NCBI RefSeq assembly: GCF_964199755.1
Contig: NC_133929.1
Location: 5,845,806 to 5,909,805 of the forward strand
Direction of reading: 5' to 3'
From: Larus michahellis
Lineage: Eukaryota; Chordata; Aves; Charadriiformes; Laridae
DNA: 64,000 nt
Shown: positions 11,595 to 23,470 of the stretch, in pieces
Layout: each line of letters begins with the position of its first letter
Position numbering within the stretch: position 1 is the first letter of the stretch
The notes under the pieces: generated by a model
The model's input: only the letters and a program-made list of their open reading frames with translations
Databases searched by the model: none
Told to the model about the DNA's origin: nothing
Translations under genes and position numbers: made by a program

Positions 11595-12626
11595 TGTTGT
11601 GTTTTAACCCCAGTAAGCAGCTACACCCCACACAGCCGCTCACTTACTCCCCCTCAGTGGGATGGGGAAGAGAATCAGAAGGGTAAATGTGAGAAAACTT
11701 GTGGGTTGAGATAAAGACAGTTTAATAGGTAAAGCAAAAGTTGCGCATGCAAGCAAAGCAAAATAAGGAATTCACAGAAGCACACACAGAATGGTTCGGG
11801 TGGGAAGGAACCTTAAAGATCATCCAGTTCCAATCCCCCTGCCATGGGCAGGGACACCTCCCACTAGACCAGGCTGCTCAAAGCCCCATCCAGCCTGGGG
11901 ATGGGGCATCCACAACTTCTCTGGGCAACCTGTTCCAGTGCCTCACCACCCTCACAGGAAAGAATTTCTTCCTAATATCCAATCTAAATCTCCCCTCTTT
12001 CAATTTAAAACCATTACCCCTCATCCTATCATTACACTCCCTGATAAAGAGTCCCTCCCCATCCTTCCTGTAGGCCCCCTTTAGGTACTGGAAGGCCGCT
12101 ATAAGGTCTCCCCGGAGCCTTCTCTTCTCCAGGCTGAACAACCCCAGCTCTCTCAGCCTGTCCTCATAGGAGAGGTGCTCCAGCCCTCTGATCATTTTTG
12201 TGGCCCTCCTCTGGACCCGCTCCAAAAGGTCTATGTCCTTTTTGCAATCACTACTTCCCATCGGCAGGCAGATGTTTAGCCATTTACAGGAAAGCAGGGC
12301 TTCATCATGCATAACGGCTACTTGGGTAGAGAAACACTGTAACTCTGAATGTCCCCCCCTTCCTCCTTCTACCCTGCAGCTTTTATTGCTGAGCATGACG
12401 TCATATAGTAAGAAATAGCCCTTTGGTCAGTTTGGGTCAGCTGTCCCAGCTGTGTCCCCTCCCAACTTCTTGTGCACCCCCTGCCTATTTGTTGGTGGGG
12501 ACAGTGTGAGAAGAAGGAAAAGCCTTGACACTTTGTAAACACTGTTCAGCAATAACTAAAACATCCCTGTGTTTTCAACACTGTTTTCATCACAAATCCA
12601 AAACATAGCACCATACAAGCAACTAT
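11595..12626 (-). mobile_element. Minus-strand LTR split by a CR1 fragment
   Basis: Left part 11595 to about 11767 matches the LTR at 18418 (CACACAGCCGCTCACTTACTC, GATGGGGAAGAGAATCAGAAGGGTAAA, GGGTTGAGATAAA). The match resumes at about 12243 with GCTTTTATTGCTGAGCATGACGTCA, GGTCAGTTTGGGTCAGCTGTCCC and CACAAATCCAAAACATAGC. A CR1 lies between. Its far end is cut by the next ERV at 12627. Confidence 0.75.
11768..12242 (-). mobile_element. CR1 3' fragment
   Basis: Reverse-complement CR1 3' end (CACAGAATGGTTCGGGTGGGAAGG) followed by the coding 3' part. The minus-strand product includes [34 protein letters not shown] (given here only as the family hallmark region near 12100-12240) and [11 protein letters not shown]. 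It is 5'-truncated and inserted in the LTR at 11595-12626. Confidence 0.85.
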
Positions 12627-13263
12627 TAACGCAGTGAAATGCCGAAGTTAAGACTCAATAGCCTTGGTGACTATTAAGCAGGTATTCTTTATTACAGCGC
12701 CAGGTGCACAGGGGATTGATCCACCTAATGTGCGCACCAACTGATTTAGAGGTACGGTTTAAATTCATACTATGTATGCATATTCACTAGTTTTCCAAGA
12801 AATGATTACCTATTCATTACCTCGTTACTACAGGTTACTGCCCACTCCCACATGCACACTAGAGTCTCTCGGTGGTCTTCAGAGACATCTGGTGGTCGTT
12901 TACTTCCTCCACTCCTCTTCATCGTTGTGACTTCTGGGTCAACTGCAGGCCTCTACTCCTTTATTCTTGCTGGCGCATCAAAAGTGTTAGCTTTGACTAG
13001 TCTCTGCATTCCTCAGTAACCCTGGGCCCCTTGTTTTGAGAGATAAGCTTCTATAGTATAAGGTTATATTGTCCTAAAGCATTCTTTCTTAAAAAATAGG
13101 AGATAAGTTCTGTCGTTTAGTACTACAACTGTTGCATCTGCTCTTTGTACAGCCTTAAGGCACCCAGTCTCCTAAATTAAGCTCCTACTCTAATTTACAG
13201 TTCTAATATATTAAGCCCCTACTTCAATTAGTTTGCAGCTTTAATATATCAAACCCTACTTCA
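12627..13263 (-). mobile_element. 3' LTR of minus-strand gamma-like ERV
   Basis: Reverse complement of the TGAAGTAGGG...CATCA LTR also present as a solo copy at 2609-3239. On the minus strand it is preceded by a polypurine tract (13265-13277, read as A5G6 on the minus strand), as expected for a 3' LTR. Its last bases are mutated from the TGCATCA of the solo copy. Confidence 0.88.
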
Positions 13264-13306
13264 GTTCCCCCCTTTTTCTTTATCATTGCAAATTTTCTTG
13301 CAAATT

Positions 13307-14101
13307 CTATAACAGTCCATCTTTCTGAAGAGTCTGAGCAAAATACTTCCCTGTTTCTACCTGATGTCTAATTCTGTGCCGTTTCCAATTGCTATAATTT
13401 TCTTCAGAATCTCGATGGCACCACAAAAAGCACCTAAGTAGCATGCAAATGATTATCCCTAAAATAATTAGAGTAATAATGCCCACAAATAGTTGCTTAA
13501 GCCAGTTCCAATTAGGCAGCCATGAAGTCAGTTTGTTCCACAATTCTTCAAATCCCCAACTAGTGTTATCTTTGCTAACTTCATATAGGATTTTGTTTTT
13601 CTCCCATATTTTCTCTAGATCATCTTCGATTCTTCCTTCTTGATTTATATATGCGCAACAGCTTTGATTAATCACTGCACATACTCCTCCTCCTTTTATC
13701 GTCAACAAGTCTAAAACCATTCGATTCTGCAAAACCACTTTCGATAACGAGTTTACTTCTATTTGTAATCCTTGAATTGCATCTGCAGTAGAGCTGACAA
13801 TTCTATCAATAGTTGCTGATATGTTGACTATTGCCTTTTCTAATTCTGAGACCCCAAGCGAAGCTATGAACCACCGTATAAAACTATGATAATGAGTATT
13901 GAGGATAACAAGGGGATTTTCTTCCCTTTTCGTTTTTATTTTTCTTAGCAGGGATCTCAGTATTCCTTGGGGAATTTGTGACTGATTATACCATTTATTT
14001 TGTGAAGTTAAGTACCCTATGGTGCACATTCCCTTCCATCCTGCAGGAAGCTGCTTTCTACTAATACCATCTCCAGACAGCCACCAATATCCATGAGGCA
14101 A
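13307..14101 (-). pseudogene. env: ERV env, transmembrane subunit region
   Basis: This 264-codon open stretch encodes the fusion subunit of a class I Env, which drives virus-cell membrane fusion. In order: the SU C-terminal part with LPAGWKGMCTIGYL, a basic KTKR site where furin cleavage would be expected, heptad-repeat sequence (VSELEKAIVNISATIDRIV), an immunosuppressive-domain-like LQNRMVLDLL, CAVINQSCC (CX6CC), a membrane-proximal Trp-rich region, a membrane span (FVGIITLIILGIIICMLL) and a cytoplasmic tail. CX6CC and the KTKR site are gammaretrovirus-type features. The upstream SU is broken, so this is not a complete gene. The polypurine tract follows directly on the minus strand. Confidence 0.85.
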
Positions 14102-14735
14102 TTTACCATGAGGGCCCGTATGTCATGTTGGCTCCATAGAAACTCCCTACACTGTGCCACCCATAAGGGGAGTTGTTTCTAGCTGGATCTAAACCTTTGG
14201 GTTCGTAGCTCCGAAGTTGGGTGCTGTTGCAAAAATCAATGTATGTTATATTTAAACCCATAAGGTTCCATTCACCTACGTTTATGGTAGTCTTATTTAT
14301 CCAAAAATTGTTCTACCCATCATTACAAGCACAGTTGTATGTGTTAAAAGGAGGGGGTGGGCATAGGCAGTTCTGGGATCTTTGTTTCCAACTGCAATTA
14401 TTGTTGCTCACTAGAAACTAAGTATTTTCATCTTTTAGCAATTGCAAATCAAATTTCGGACCTTCTTCCCTGCTCGTGTTGTCATATTGGCAGTAACAAC
14501 CATCTGACCATTTCCAGAACTCAGGCCAATCGTTATCATAATTCCAATGAGTTGAGGCCACCCCAAAAAGGGGTAGTCTCATGTTTCCTTTGGGTAATGC
14601 TGTGCATACCCACCAGTCTTTTGCTTGGGTTGCGTTTGCTATTGCCATTATGGTTGCATTATGTACATTTTCATCCCAAGCTACAACAATATTTACAATG
14701 CTGACACTTAAAGCTAAGACCTTTAAAGGCTTCAT
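14102..14735 (-). pseudogene. env: ERV env, surface subunit region, broken
   Basis: The open part 14418-14735 starts with a signal-peptide-like [19 protein letters not shown] and continues with DWWVCTALPKGN and PLFGVASTHW, the style of gammaretroviral SU N termini. The frame closes at about 14420; between there and 14102 the SU continues only in pieces with stops. The start codon overlaps the end of pol by 4 bases (ATGA), the compact pol/env overlap of gammaretroviruses. Confidence 0.75.
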
Positions 14736-15631
14736 TCTAACTTCTCTGTAAATCTCAACTTCAAGGGTCCAGCCACTTCAGAAGTCCATTGCTTATTTGG
14801 AGCCTTCTTCACACGGGAGTAATGGATCCAGGCTGGTTGTTCTCTGATCTTGATAGCAGTAAAGGTGGTCAGTAAGACTTGGAATGGTCCATTCCACTTC
14901 TCCTCTAGTGGATCACCTGAAAAATTCTTAATATAAACCCAGTCCCCAGGGCTAAATGGGTGGATCGGATGGTCCAACCCCTTAGCCCTAGCTCCCAAAA
15001 CATTCTTATTAATCTTTTCCAATTGTTTTCCCAAGGATATAACATAATTTTGTAAATACTGGTTCCCTATCTGATTCAAGTGTTCCCCTTGATATTTAGC
15101 TTGGTATGGCCTACCATGTAATATTTTAAAAGGGCTCAGATTTTCCTTAGTTCTGGGTTTTACACGTATCCTGAGTAGTGCAATAGGTAGTGCCTGATAC
15201 CAATATAGGTTTGCTTCTTGACATATTTTGGCTATTTGTTGTTTTATCATGTGATTCATTTTTTCCACCTGTCCGCTGGCTTGCGGTCTATAAGGTGTAT
15301 GTAATTGCCAATCAATTCCCAATAGTTTGCTTACCTGTTGCACTACTTGCGCACAGAAATGAGTACCTCTGTCTGATGAGATGATCGTGGGTACCCCAAA
15401 TTGAGGTATTTTTTCATTTAATAGTACCTTAGTCACTTCTTTTGCTTTGTTTCTTCTACATGGAAATGCCTCTGGCCATCTGGAAAAGGTATCTGTCAGT
15501 ACCAATAGGTATCTGTACCCTCCTCTTCTTGGAAGTTCAGAAAAATCGATTTGCCAGTGATCTCCTGGTATATTTCCCTTTCCAATGCTTCCCAATTGTA
15601 CTCGATTTCCAGTATTAGGATTGTTTTTCAA
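14732..15631 (-). pseudogene. pol: ERV pol, integrase (N-terminally truncated)
   Basis: An open frame of 299 codons covers the integrase catalytic core and C-terminal domain. Visible are WQIDF (first Asp), SSDRGTHF (second Asp), ASGQVEKMN (Glu) and the C-terminal [10 protein letters not shown] then [17 protein letters not shown], the GPY/F-type module of gammaretroviral and related integrases. The zinc-binding N terminus and all upstream pol and gag are missing: at about 15641 the sequence passes into an unrelated LTR fragment. The 3' end overlaps the env start by four bases. The element is decayed in gag, pol and SU and cannot be autonomous. Confidence 0.88.
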
Positions 15632-15641
15632 ATATACTTCA

Positions 15642-16149
15642 CATCAGGTAAGGCCACTAAATCCCTGGGAAATTGCACAGCGTCCTGGACAAGGGGGAGG
15701 AAGAATCTCCTACAGGCCAGCTGTATCTTTGGAAGACTCCCCTCTTTTCCTCACCAAACCTTAGGGTTTAAATATCCTGTTTCAATGGGTGGGCAGGACT
15801 GTGCCTGAATGGATTGCGCTATCTGGAACGGTTATTTCTGGTGGTTTGATGGCCCCTTAGGTAGCAATGTTTATTTTGTGATGTCTGGTCTCACACTCAC
15901 TGAATAGTGGTGGGATGTGACTCAGGGCATTTTGTTTGTTAAAGGACTATGCAAGGCACAATTCGGGTGTCGGTTCTTATTGTGATGCAGTGTTGAGACC
16001 ACCCCGGGCTGAGCCATTTCCACAGCTCCTCCCAAGTTATCTCTGCATAGATAAGGGTCGATAAGCATCTGTCAAGGCGAGATGAATGACAACTCCCTGC
16101 ATTTCACCTTTTGTGCTCCAAACCCGGTTTGGCCAGGTGATCCCATTCA
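15642..16149 (-). mobile_element. Truncated LTR of the TGAATGGGATC family
   Basis: Reverse-orientation copy of the LTR at 6676-7517, from its U3 start (GGGATC near 16141; TGAATGGGA in reverse at 16149) to just past the TATA region. The U5 side is missing at the junction with the integrase at 15641. Confidence 0.8.
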
Positions 16150-16449
16150 TACATACATATAATTTATTTTTATATTTTTATATATATAATTTATTTTTTT
16201 CTTAAGAATTATTGGATTATTTTTACCTCATTTAAGATTGTAATCTGTTAATATTTAAATTATACATTTAAAAAAACCAGAATACTCAGTGATTAGTTAA
16301 ATTATAGAAAACTCAAGCATACTGTATATAAGCAACTGCTTTTATCAAGCTAATCTCTGGAATGAAATTGTGTATCAGTGATATTTCTGTTCTTTAGTTC
16401 TTCTTTGGCTGAATTGTGTGTGATCTTTTATACAGTTTCATTAAGGACT
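16150..16449. other. AT-rich stretch
   Basis: Begins with TATATA/TTTATT simple sequence (16150-16205), then AT-rich text. Nothing recognised. Confidence 0.5.
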
Positions 16450-16890
16450 TGTAATAAGTAACTAAAGGTGATTTGCTGATCGAACAAGTTAAGCAAGAGG
16501 AACGAACCCATTGTGGCAGTCTTGAGAACTCCCTGTTTAACCAGAAGAGACATGTCCACAATGTTATCTTGCTTCACCAACATGGGAACTCCTGTTTGAC
16601 AAAAAGCTTAACCACAATGTTATCAGAATGTATTGTTTTAAGCTGATTCTGTGACCAACATTTTATCTAAACTACCTCAAGCAAGAAGCTACAGAGGGGC
16701 GTACCGAAGATGTCGAAACCCGAAACCGACCTCCGTGAAGATAAAAAGAGCTGCTCAGCTTGCTTGAATTTGCGAGCCTTTGGTGGAGCTGTGACTCCCC
16801 GGCCGCCCAGCGCTGCTTTTGCCTTCCTACCTCAATAAATATTTATTGAATCTATTTCGGACTTGATTTATTTTAAATTCAACTATAACA
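16450..16890 (+). mobile_element. Solo LTR (TGTAATAAG...CTATAACA), 441 bp
   Basis: GACT at 16446-16449 and 16891-16894 flanks a TG...CA unit. AGATAAAAAGAGC (about 16740) is a TATA-like box and CAATAAATATTTATTG (about 16833) holds the poly(A) signal, giving plus orientation. Confidence 0.82.
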
Positions 16891-16894
16891 GACT

Positions 16895-18417
16895 GATGTC
16901 AGATTAACCAGTATAGTTAGGTGGATCATCTTTCTTGTCCTTCCCATCAAAAAGCTTCTCCAGCACTAATTTATGAATTAATTAATGTCAGGTCAGAAGT
17001 ATCGTCCAGTCTTGTGTAGAAGTTATCCAGGCATTCTTCTGGGAAAAAAAAATAATCCCTATTAAATATTATTTAACCCACCTATTAGTTGATGATGTAT
17101 TGTAATGTTTATCAATTTTAACTTTTTTAACTTATCTTTATTTTAACTTAAGTTTTAAAGTAACTTTAGCATTACTTTAGAGGTATATTCCTATCAATAA
17201 TTCTTAACTTCACAAGATTACTGAGTTGCCCATAGTGATCCAAAAGTTCATTCCACTCACAAATTAAAAACCTGACAGAGATTTCTAAAATATGTTGTGC
17301 ATTGCTTATAAAATCTAGTCTGAGATTCAGAAACTTGCCAAGGAATGAAGACTGATCTGTAGAATATTCTGTTGCAAAGGACTATCCTAATCTCAGAGGT
17401 CAAAGGAAAAAAAAAAAAGACATGATATCAATATAATTGATATGATCATACTTTTCAGTCCTTTTCAAGAAAGAATTCTTAACACATGTCTTTCAAGCAA
17501 GAAGGCACTTTTCTTTCCAGAAGATCGCTGGAAAATATTGGGCCCTGTGAACTGCAGAAAGTCAAGGAACCCACTACCCCAAAATAGCAATGATTTTCAG
17601 CATCACTGAAAGACATTACAAAAGATGGGTTTCCCAGAATTCAATTTATGGAATCAACCTAGTTCTCTTTCCAAAAGAAGAAATAAAAACAAACAAACAA
17701 ACAAACAAAAAATACTTTCCTAGAACTTTCTACATCACTTATATAGCTAGGCAATCAAAACTGAAGAAATCTTAAACTTTTTATTTATAAAACTTGGAAA
17801 TTCTAGAATATGGTTGCCATCTGGTTCTTCATTGACAGGACAACCATTAGTAATGTTGGAACAGTTTTAACAGCTTTCATCTTGTTTATCTGAACTGATC
17901 AACAAGGTTGCTTATAAATTTTGCATGATAAATTCATATTCTGAAATCTAACCTCTTTCTGCTCCTCACCAATGCGGGTGTTCTGGAGTTTCATGTTGTC
18001 ATCTTCATCATTTATTATGTCTGGTTTTGCTAGCATCATCTCATTGCACATGATAAATATTTAATGGGTTGTGGTCGCAGCCTAAGGCAGTTTTCATTGC
18101 TAAATTGAAGCAAGATCATGCACTCCTCTTAAGTTGATCAAAAACCAGAATTTCTTCTCAGATGTTCTGACAATCTGAAGTTCCTAGCTAATTGCTTGGT
18201 TTTTAAATAGAATTTTTGTAAGACCTGGTATTTGCTGGTCTTGAAGTTGGAAACACTTATCGGCAGAATTGGTGTAAACTTTGGTATCTCAGCAGTCCCA
18301 ACACTGGCAGTTTGGCCAGTGTGGTTGGACACTCCCCATAACAGACCTTCTGAAACAATCTAATTTGTGAATCTACAGAGCACAGTGGTTTAATGCAGCA
18401 ATTGTCATGTCACGGTA
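16895..18417. other. AT-rich DNA, nothing recognised
   Basis: Contains an (AAAC)n-like run at 17690-17710 but no recognisable gene or repeat family. Confidence 0.45.
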
Positions 18418-19545
18418 CTGTCATGGTTTAACCTCAGCCAGCAACTAAGCATCACACAGCCACTCGCTCACTCCCCTCCCCCAGATGGATGGGGAAGAGA
18501 ATAGGAAGGGTAAAAGTGAGAAAACTCATGGGTTGAGATAAAAATGGTTCAATAATTGAAATAAAATAGAATAAGAGTAAGAATAGTAATGAAAAGGAAA
18601 TTAACAAAAAGAAGAGAAATAAAACCCAAGAAAGACAAGTGATGAAAATGAAAACAATTGCTTGCCACGAACTGACCGATGTCCAGGCAGTCCCCAAGCA
18701 GCAGCCCCCCTCACCAACCTCCCCCCAAGTTTTATTGCTGAGCATGATGTCACATGGTATGGAATATCCCTTTGGTCAGTTGGGGTTGTAAGAAAGGCAG
18801 GTATTGCTTTTGCAGAGGAGAAAAGCCGTTTCCATCAGAGGTGACATGATAAGGGAATGACTAAGACAAAGAGGCTCCAGCAGAGGCTTGTAGAACATCT
18901 CTTATCACACAGACAAAAGGACAAACTGATTCCTACTGGATTAGTGTCTAGAAGGGGAGTCAAACATTTAACCAGGGCTAATGACATGGAGCAATTCTTT
19001 TACCAAAAAGGAAAGAAATAAACTAGTCAGATAATCCCTTTAGGTGTAGCATCAGGAGAAGTAAACAGAGGCAGGACATGCGGGAAGAATTTTAGGCAGG
19101 CGCCTCGGACAGACTGTGAACCCTGGAGTACCTAACCAATGGGAAACAGGGGAGGGAAAAATTCAGCCGGGATTAGGGAATAAAAAGGTGTGTTTCAAGA
19201 ACTGGAAGTGTGCCTACTTGCTAGGTCACCCGCTCTTGCAAGAAGGTGAATAAAAATGTGCTTCATAGAGGATTCTGCCTGAGCCTATTTCATTCGGACT
19301 GGAACTTATTTCTCACAGGGTCAGCTGTCCCAACTGTGTCCCCACCAAACTTCTTGCACATCCCCAGTCTACTGTCTGGTGGGGCAGTGTGAGGAACAAA
19401 AAAGGCCTTGACACTGTTTAAGCACTGTTCAGCAATAACAAAAACATCAGTGTGTTATCAACACTGTTTTCAGCACAAATCCAAAACATAGCCCCATACT
19501 AGCTCCTATGAAGAAATTTAACCCTATTCCAGCACGAGTACAAAT
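18418..19545 (-). mobile_element. Minus-strand LTR split by a solo LTR
   Basis: Starts TGTCATGGTTTAACCTCAGCCAGCAACT in reverse orientation (cf. GTTGCTGGCTGGGGTTAAACC at the end of the LTR at 27219). The right part (19318 on) matches 12430-12620: TCAGCTGTCCCAACTGTG, CACAAATCCAAAACATAGC and GAAGAAATTTAACCC near its U3 start. It is interrupted at 18787-19317. Confidence 0.8.
18787..19317 (+). mobile_element. Solo LTR (TGTAAGAAAGG...TTCTCACA), 531 bp
   Basis: GGGT at 18783-18786 and 19318-19321 flanks the unit, and the intact sister LTR (12435-12450) shows the uninterrupted target GGGTCAGCTG. It carries GAATAAAAAGG (about 19178) and GAATAAAAATG (about 19248) as TATA-like and poly(A)-like signals. 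Plus orientation. Confidence 0.85.
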
Positions 19546-21248
19546 TCCAGTTCTTCTCATTTAATCTCTGCTCTTTTATTATTTTTTATTTTACTTATAA
19601 ATGTTGTTTCTACTTGTGCATTACCATTGTTCAGCAGCATCATGTCATTTGCTTGGTGCATCTTTAAAGACTACTTATAATTGTTGGCTCGGAAGAAATC
19701 TAAAGAGCATCTGGCACCTTTAATTAAACTTGGTATGGGTAATAACATGTCTGTAGCAGTGGTGGGAGTTGAAAGGAGAAAGAAAAATTCCCTGTGTGCA
19801 GAAAAAAAGTGGTTTTCTGAGAGATGAGTACCTCTTTGTAAAGAGAGTGCAGATAGGTAGGATGCATATACACACTCCACAGTAGAGGAAACAGTATTCA
19901 CAGCTCATATAAAGTTAGAAGAAATTTTTTTCAAGGTTAAAAGCTTACGTTTTCTGTTGTTCTTCTAGATGAAAACTGGCAAGAGACTCGTAAACTGAAA
20001 TATTTATCTCAACATATCTTGCAGCCCTTGGATGTAAAAGTAGAATTTATCAGGGTTATGGTTGCCACAGATGCAAGAATTCCCAAATATGTCTTTTTCC
20101 TATTAGAAAGTTTTACAGTAAATGACTTTTTAGGGGGGGGAAATCAAGTGTCTAATTATACTTCTTGCACTATTTTACATCAGCAACATGTGATCTACAC
20201 CCTGTGCTTTCAGCTTCATCAAGAAGAGACCCAAGAATTTAGCAGATATTGAAGAGATTATGGAATGTTGTATAAATATAAAGTTATTTAATACATTAAT
20301 ACTTATTTTAATTAGGTCTATCTTAGATAGTCACATTTCAGTCCTTATTGGAAATACTGCAGAAGCAAAAAATCTGAACTCAACGTTCCTCTATTACAAA
20401 TATCACAAAAATATTCAAACAAGTAACATTCTATCATGTTCCCTCTTTGATTTAGGTTAGTCATCTTGCTTGTTTTATTTATCAGAGATTACTTCTCAAG
20501 GAAACAGCTCTTAATGCACCAAGTTTCCACTTAGGCTTATTTAGCAAATACCTATTGGTTATGGATGTTATACTCAGTCAAAAGAAAATATATGTCACTG
20601 TTGATGATGCAAGTTTAGTGTTACAGATCACCAGAGTCAAAATGGCAAAGATTAATTTTGCACATGTTTTGGAAAATATATCTTATCTCTGATACTTGCT
20701 AAAACGTTCCTTCGGTTTTGAAGTACTTGTAAACTACCATATTAATGCATTAGGAGGTGATTTGATTTTTTAATTCATTCATAAGAACCACATTCTTACA
20801 CTACAACAAACTAGCATATGCTTATTTCATTCTTATGTCTGTAAGAAACTAGCAGGTTTCAGCTAGTCATTTAAGAAACTTATGGCATAAAATAGACATA
20901 GGCTATTGCAGAAAGTTTAGTACAGTCAGCAAAATCAAGAGGTATTTTATGAAATAAAAGGATTATAAAGAGTCTAGGATTTGCTTACTCAGAAATAAAA
21001 TAAAAAATAATTTACATCACCAATGCTGTGTTGCAAACACAGATCAATGACTGTACGGTGTAATGGTGACACCTTCTGCAAAGCAAGGAGGACAAATTAT
21101 GAATTTTGGTGCTTGACTTCTTTATAAAGTCTTATTCTTTCCCTGCTTACTATTTCTTTGTTCTGTAGAGAACATAAGATAAAGGAAATAATAAGATAGA
21201 TTCCTGAGAATCCTACTTCAGAAAGGCCAGGGAGGGAAAGTGAGCTTT
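19546..21248. other. AT-rich DNA, nothing recognised
   Basis: No gene or repeat family recognised by eye. Confidence 0.45.
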
Positions 21249-21903
21249 CACAGAATCATAGAACAGACAAAGTTGGAAGGGGCCTAGATGAGATTATCTA
21301 GCATCCTGTCCAATCACATCTTGAAAACCTCCAGCAATGGGGACACTACCACATCCGCTGGGGAGTTTGTTTCAATGAATGATTGTTCTCACTGTAAAAA
21401 ATTTCTTTCTTATATTGAGATGAAATCTCTCCCAGTGCAACTTGTACCCATTGCCCCTTGTCTTCTCCATGTGGCTCCTTGTCAAGAGAGAGCCTCTGTC
21501 CTCTTTGTAGCTGCCTTTTAAGTACTAGAATACTGTAATGAGGTCCCCTCTGAGCTTTCTCCAGGGAGAAAAGACCTAACTCCTTCAGTCTTTCCTCATA
21601 GGGCAGTTTCTTCAGCCCTTTGATCATCTTCATGGGCCTCCTTTGCACCCTCTTCAGTCTGTCCACACCTTGCTTGAATTGTGGGGACCAGAACTGGACA
21701 CAGTACTCCAGGTGGTGCAGCCTGACAAGCATTGAGTAGAGTGGGATGATCATGTCTCTGTCTCTGCTAGTAATGCTCCTGCAGATGCAGCCCAGGATCC
21801 AATTTGACCCCATTGCTGCAGCGGTGCACTGCTGACTCGTGTTCAGCTTGTTGTCCACTGGGACCCCCAGGTCCCTTTCAGCAAAGCTGCTCCCCAGCCA
21901 CAC
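21249..21903 (-). mobile_element. Old CR1 3' fragment
   Basis: Reverse-complement CR1 3' end (TCACAGAATCATAGAACAG, then TTGGAAGGGGCC) followed by the ORF2 C-terminal region ([28 protein letters not shown]) with frameshifts. More diverged than the copies at 32225 or 43509. Confidence 0.85.
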
Positions 21904-23470
21904 ATAGAATCATGGAATTGCCTAGGCTGGAAGGGACCTTTCAGATCATCTAGTCCAACCATCAACCTAACTCTGACGAGAACCATCACTAAACTATATC
22001 TCTAAGCACTATGTCTACCCGTCTAACCTCCAGGGATGGTGACTCAACCACTTCCCTGGGCAGCCTGTTCCAATGCTTAATAACCCTTTCAATGTAAATA
22101 TTTTTCCTAATATCCAGTCTAAACCTCCCCTGGTGCAACTTGAGGCCGTTTCCTCATATCCTAGCCCGTACTAGACTCTTCGGTTGTGTCGTCCCAGGTG
22201 CAGGACCTTGCACTTGTCTTTGTTAAACTTCATACTATTCTTGCTAGCCCACTCTTCCAGTCTGTCCAGGTCTCTGACGTGTCCACCTCACCACCCAGTT
22301 TGGTGTCGTCAGCAAACTTGGTGAGGGTGCTTTCAATCCCATCATCCAGATCATTTATGAAGATGTTGAACAGTGAGGCCCAGTATTGATCCCTGGGGGA
22401 CCCCACTTATGACAGACTGCCAGCCTGAGTAAAAACCATTGATCAGCACCCTCTGAGTGTGGCCTGTTAGCCAATTTCCTGCCCATTTCACATACCGTCT
22501 GTATCTAGACATCTAGTCTGTACCTTGCCAGTTTGTCTAGAAGGCTGTGGGAAACAGTGTCGAATGCTTTGCTGAAGTCCAGGTAAACAATATCCCCTGC
22601 TCTCCTCATGTCAACAGAAGATGTTATTTTGTTGTAGAAGGTCATCAGGTTAGTCAGGCATGATTTGCATTTGGTAAATCTGTACTGGCTTTTCCCAATC
22701 ACCTGCTTCATCGGTTTTGTAATATTTTCTAGGAGGACTCATTCCATTACTTTCCTAGGGACTGAAGTAAGACTAATGGGCCTGTAGTTTCCTGGGTCCT
22801 CTTTTGGGCCCTTCTTGTAGAAGGATATGACATTTGCCTTCTTCCAGTCATCAGGGATATCCCCTGATATCCACGACTTTTCAAATATTATTATAGAGTG
22901 GCCGCGTAGCAATGTCAGCCACATCTCTTAACACCCTGGGGTGGATTCTGTCCTGGCCCATAGATTTATGTGGGTTGAGCCCTTGCAAGAGGCCACAAAC
23001 CAGCCCTTCCTCCAGTACTGGTGGGTCGACACATGCGTTGTCATAGCTACTTGATCCTGTGATCTGGGGTCCAGCTGAGCCTTAGCCTTCATGTCTGCAT
23101 CTCTGCATGCCCTAGCAAGGTTCTTGTAGTCCTTGGTGCCTATTTGGCTGCCTTTCCATAGCTGGTACATTTTTTAGTGCTTTTAAGCACACCCAAAAGC
23201 TCATTGTTAAGCCAGGGTGGTCTCTTGTTCTGCCTTCTTCCTTTCCCTTTGTAGGGGATGGACTGCTCTTGTCCTTTCAGGAGGATGTTCTTGAATAACT
23301 CCCAGCAGTCACAAGCTCCTTTGCCCTTTATGGATGGTTCTCGTGGAATTCCTCACAGCTGGGCTCTGAACGTATTGAAGTTGGCTCTTCTGAAATCCAA
23401 TGTCTTTGTCCTAGTCTTCAGTGTGCTCATCAGGATCTTAAACTCCACAATGTTTCATTTCTGTGGTCAT
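21904..23470 (-). mobile_element. Second old CR1, minus strand
   Basis: A new 3' end (ATAGAATCATGGAATTGCC then GGAAGGGACCTTTCAG) begins immediately. Further right come RT pieces: [17 protein letters not shown] (22550-22620), [25 protein letters not shown] (about 22770-22830), then diverged endonuclease-linker text. Many stops and indels; it is an old copy. It ends in AT-rich DNA near 23470. Confidence 0.82.
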
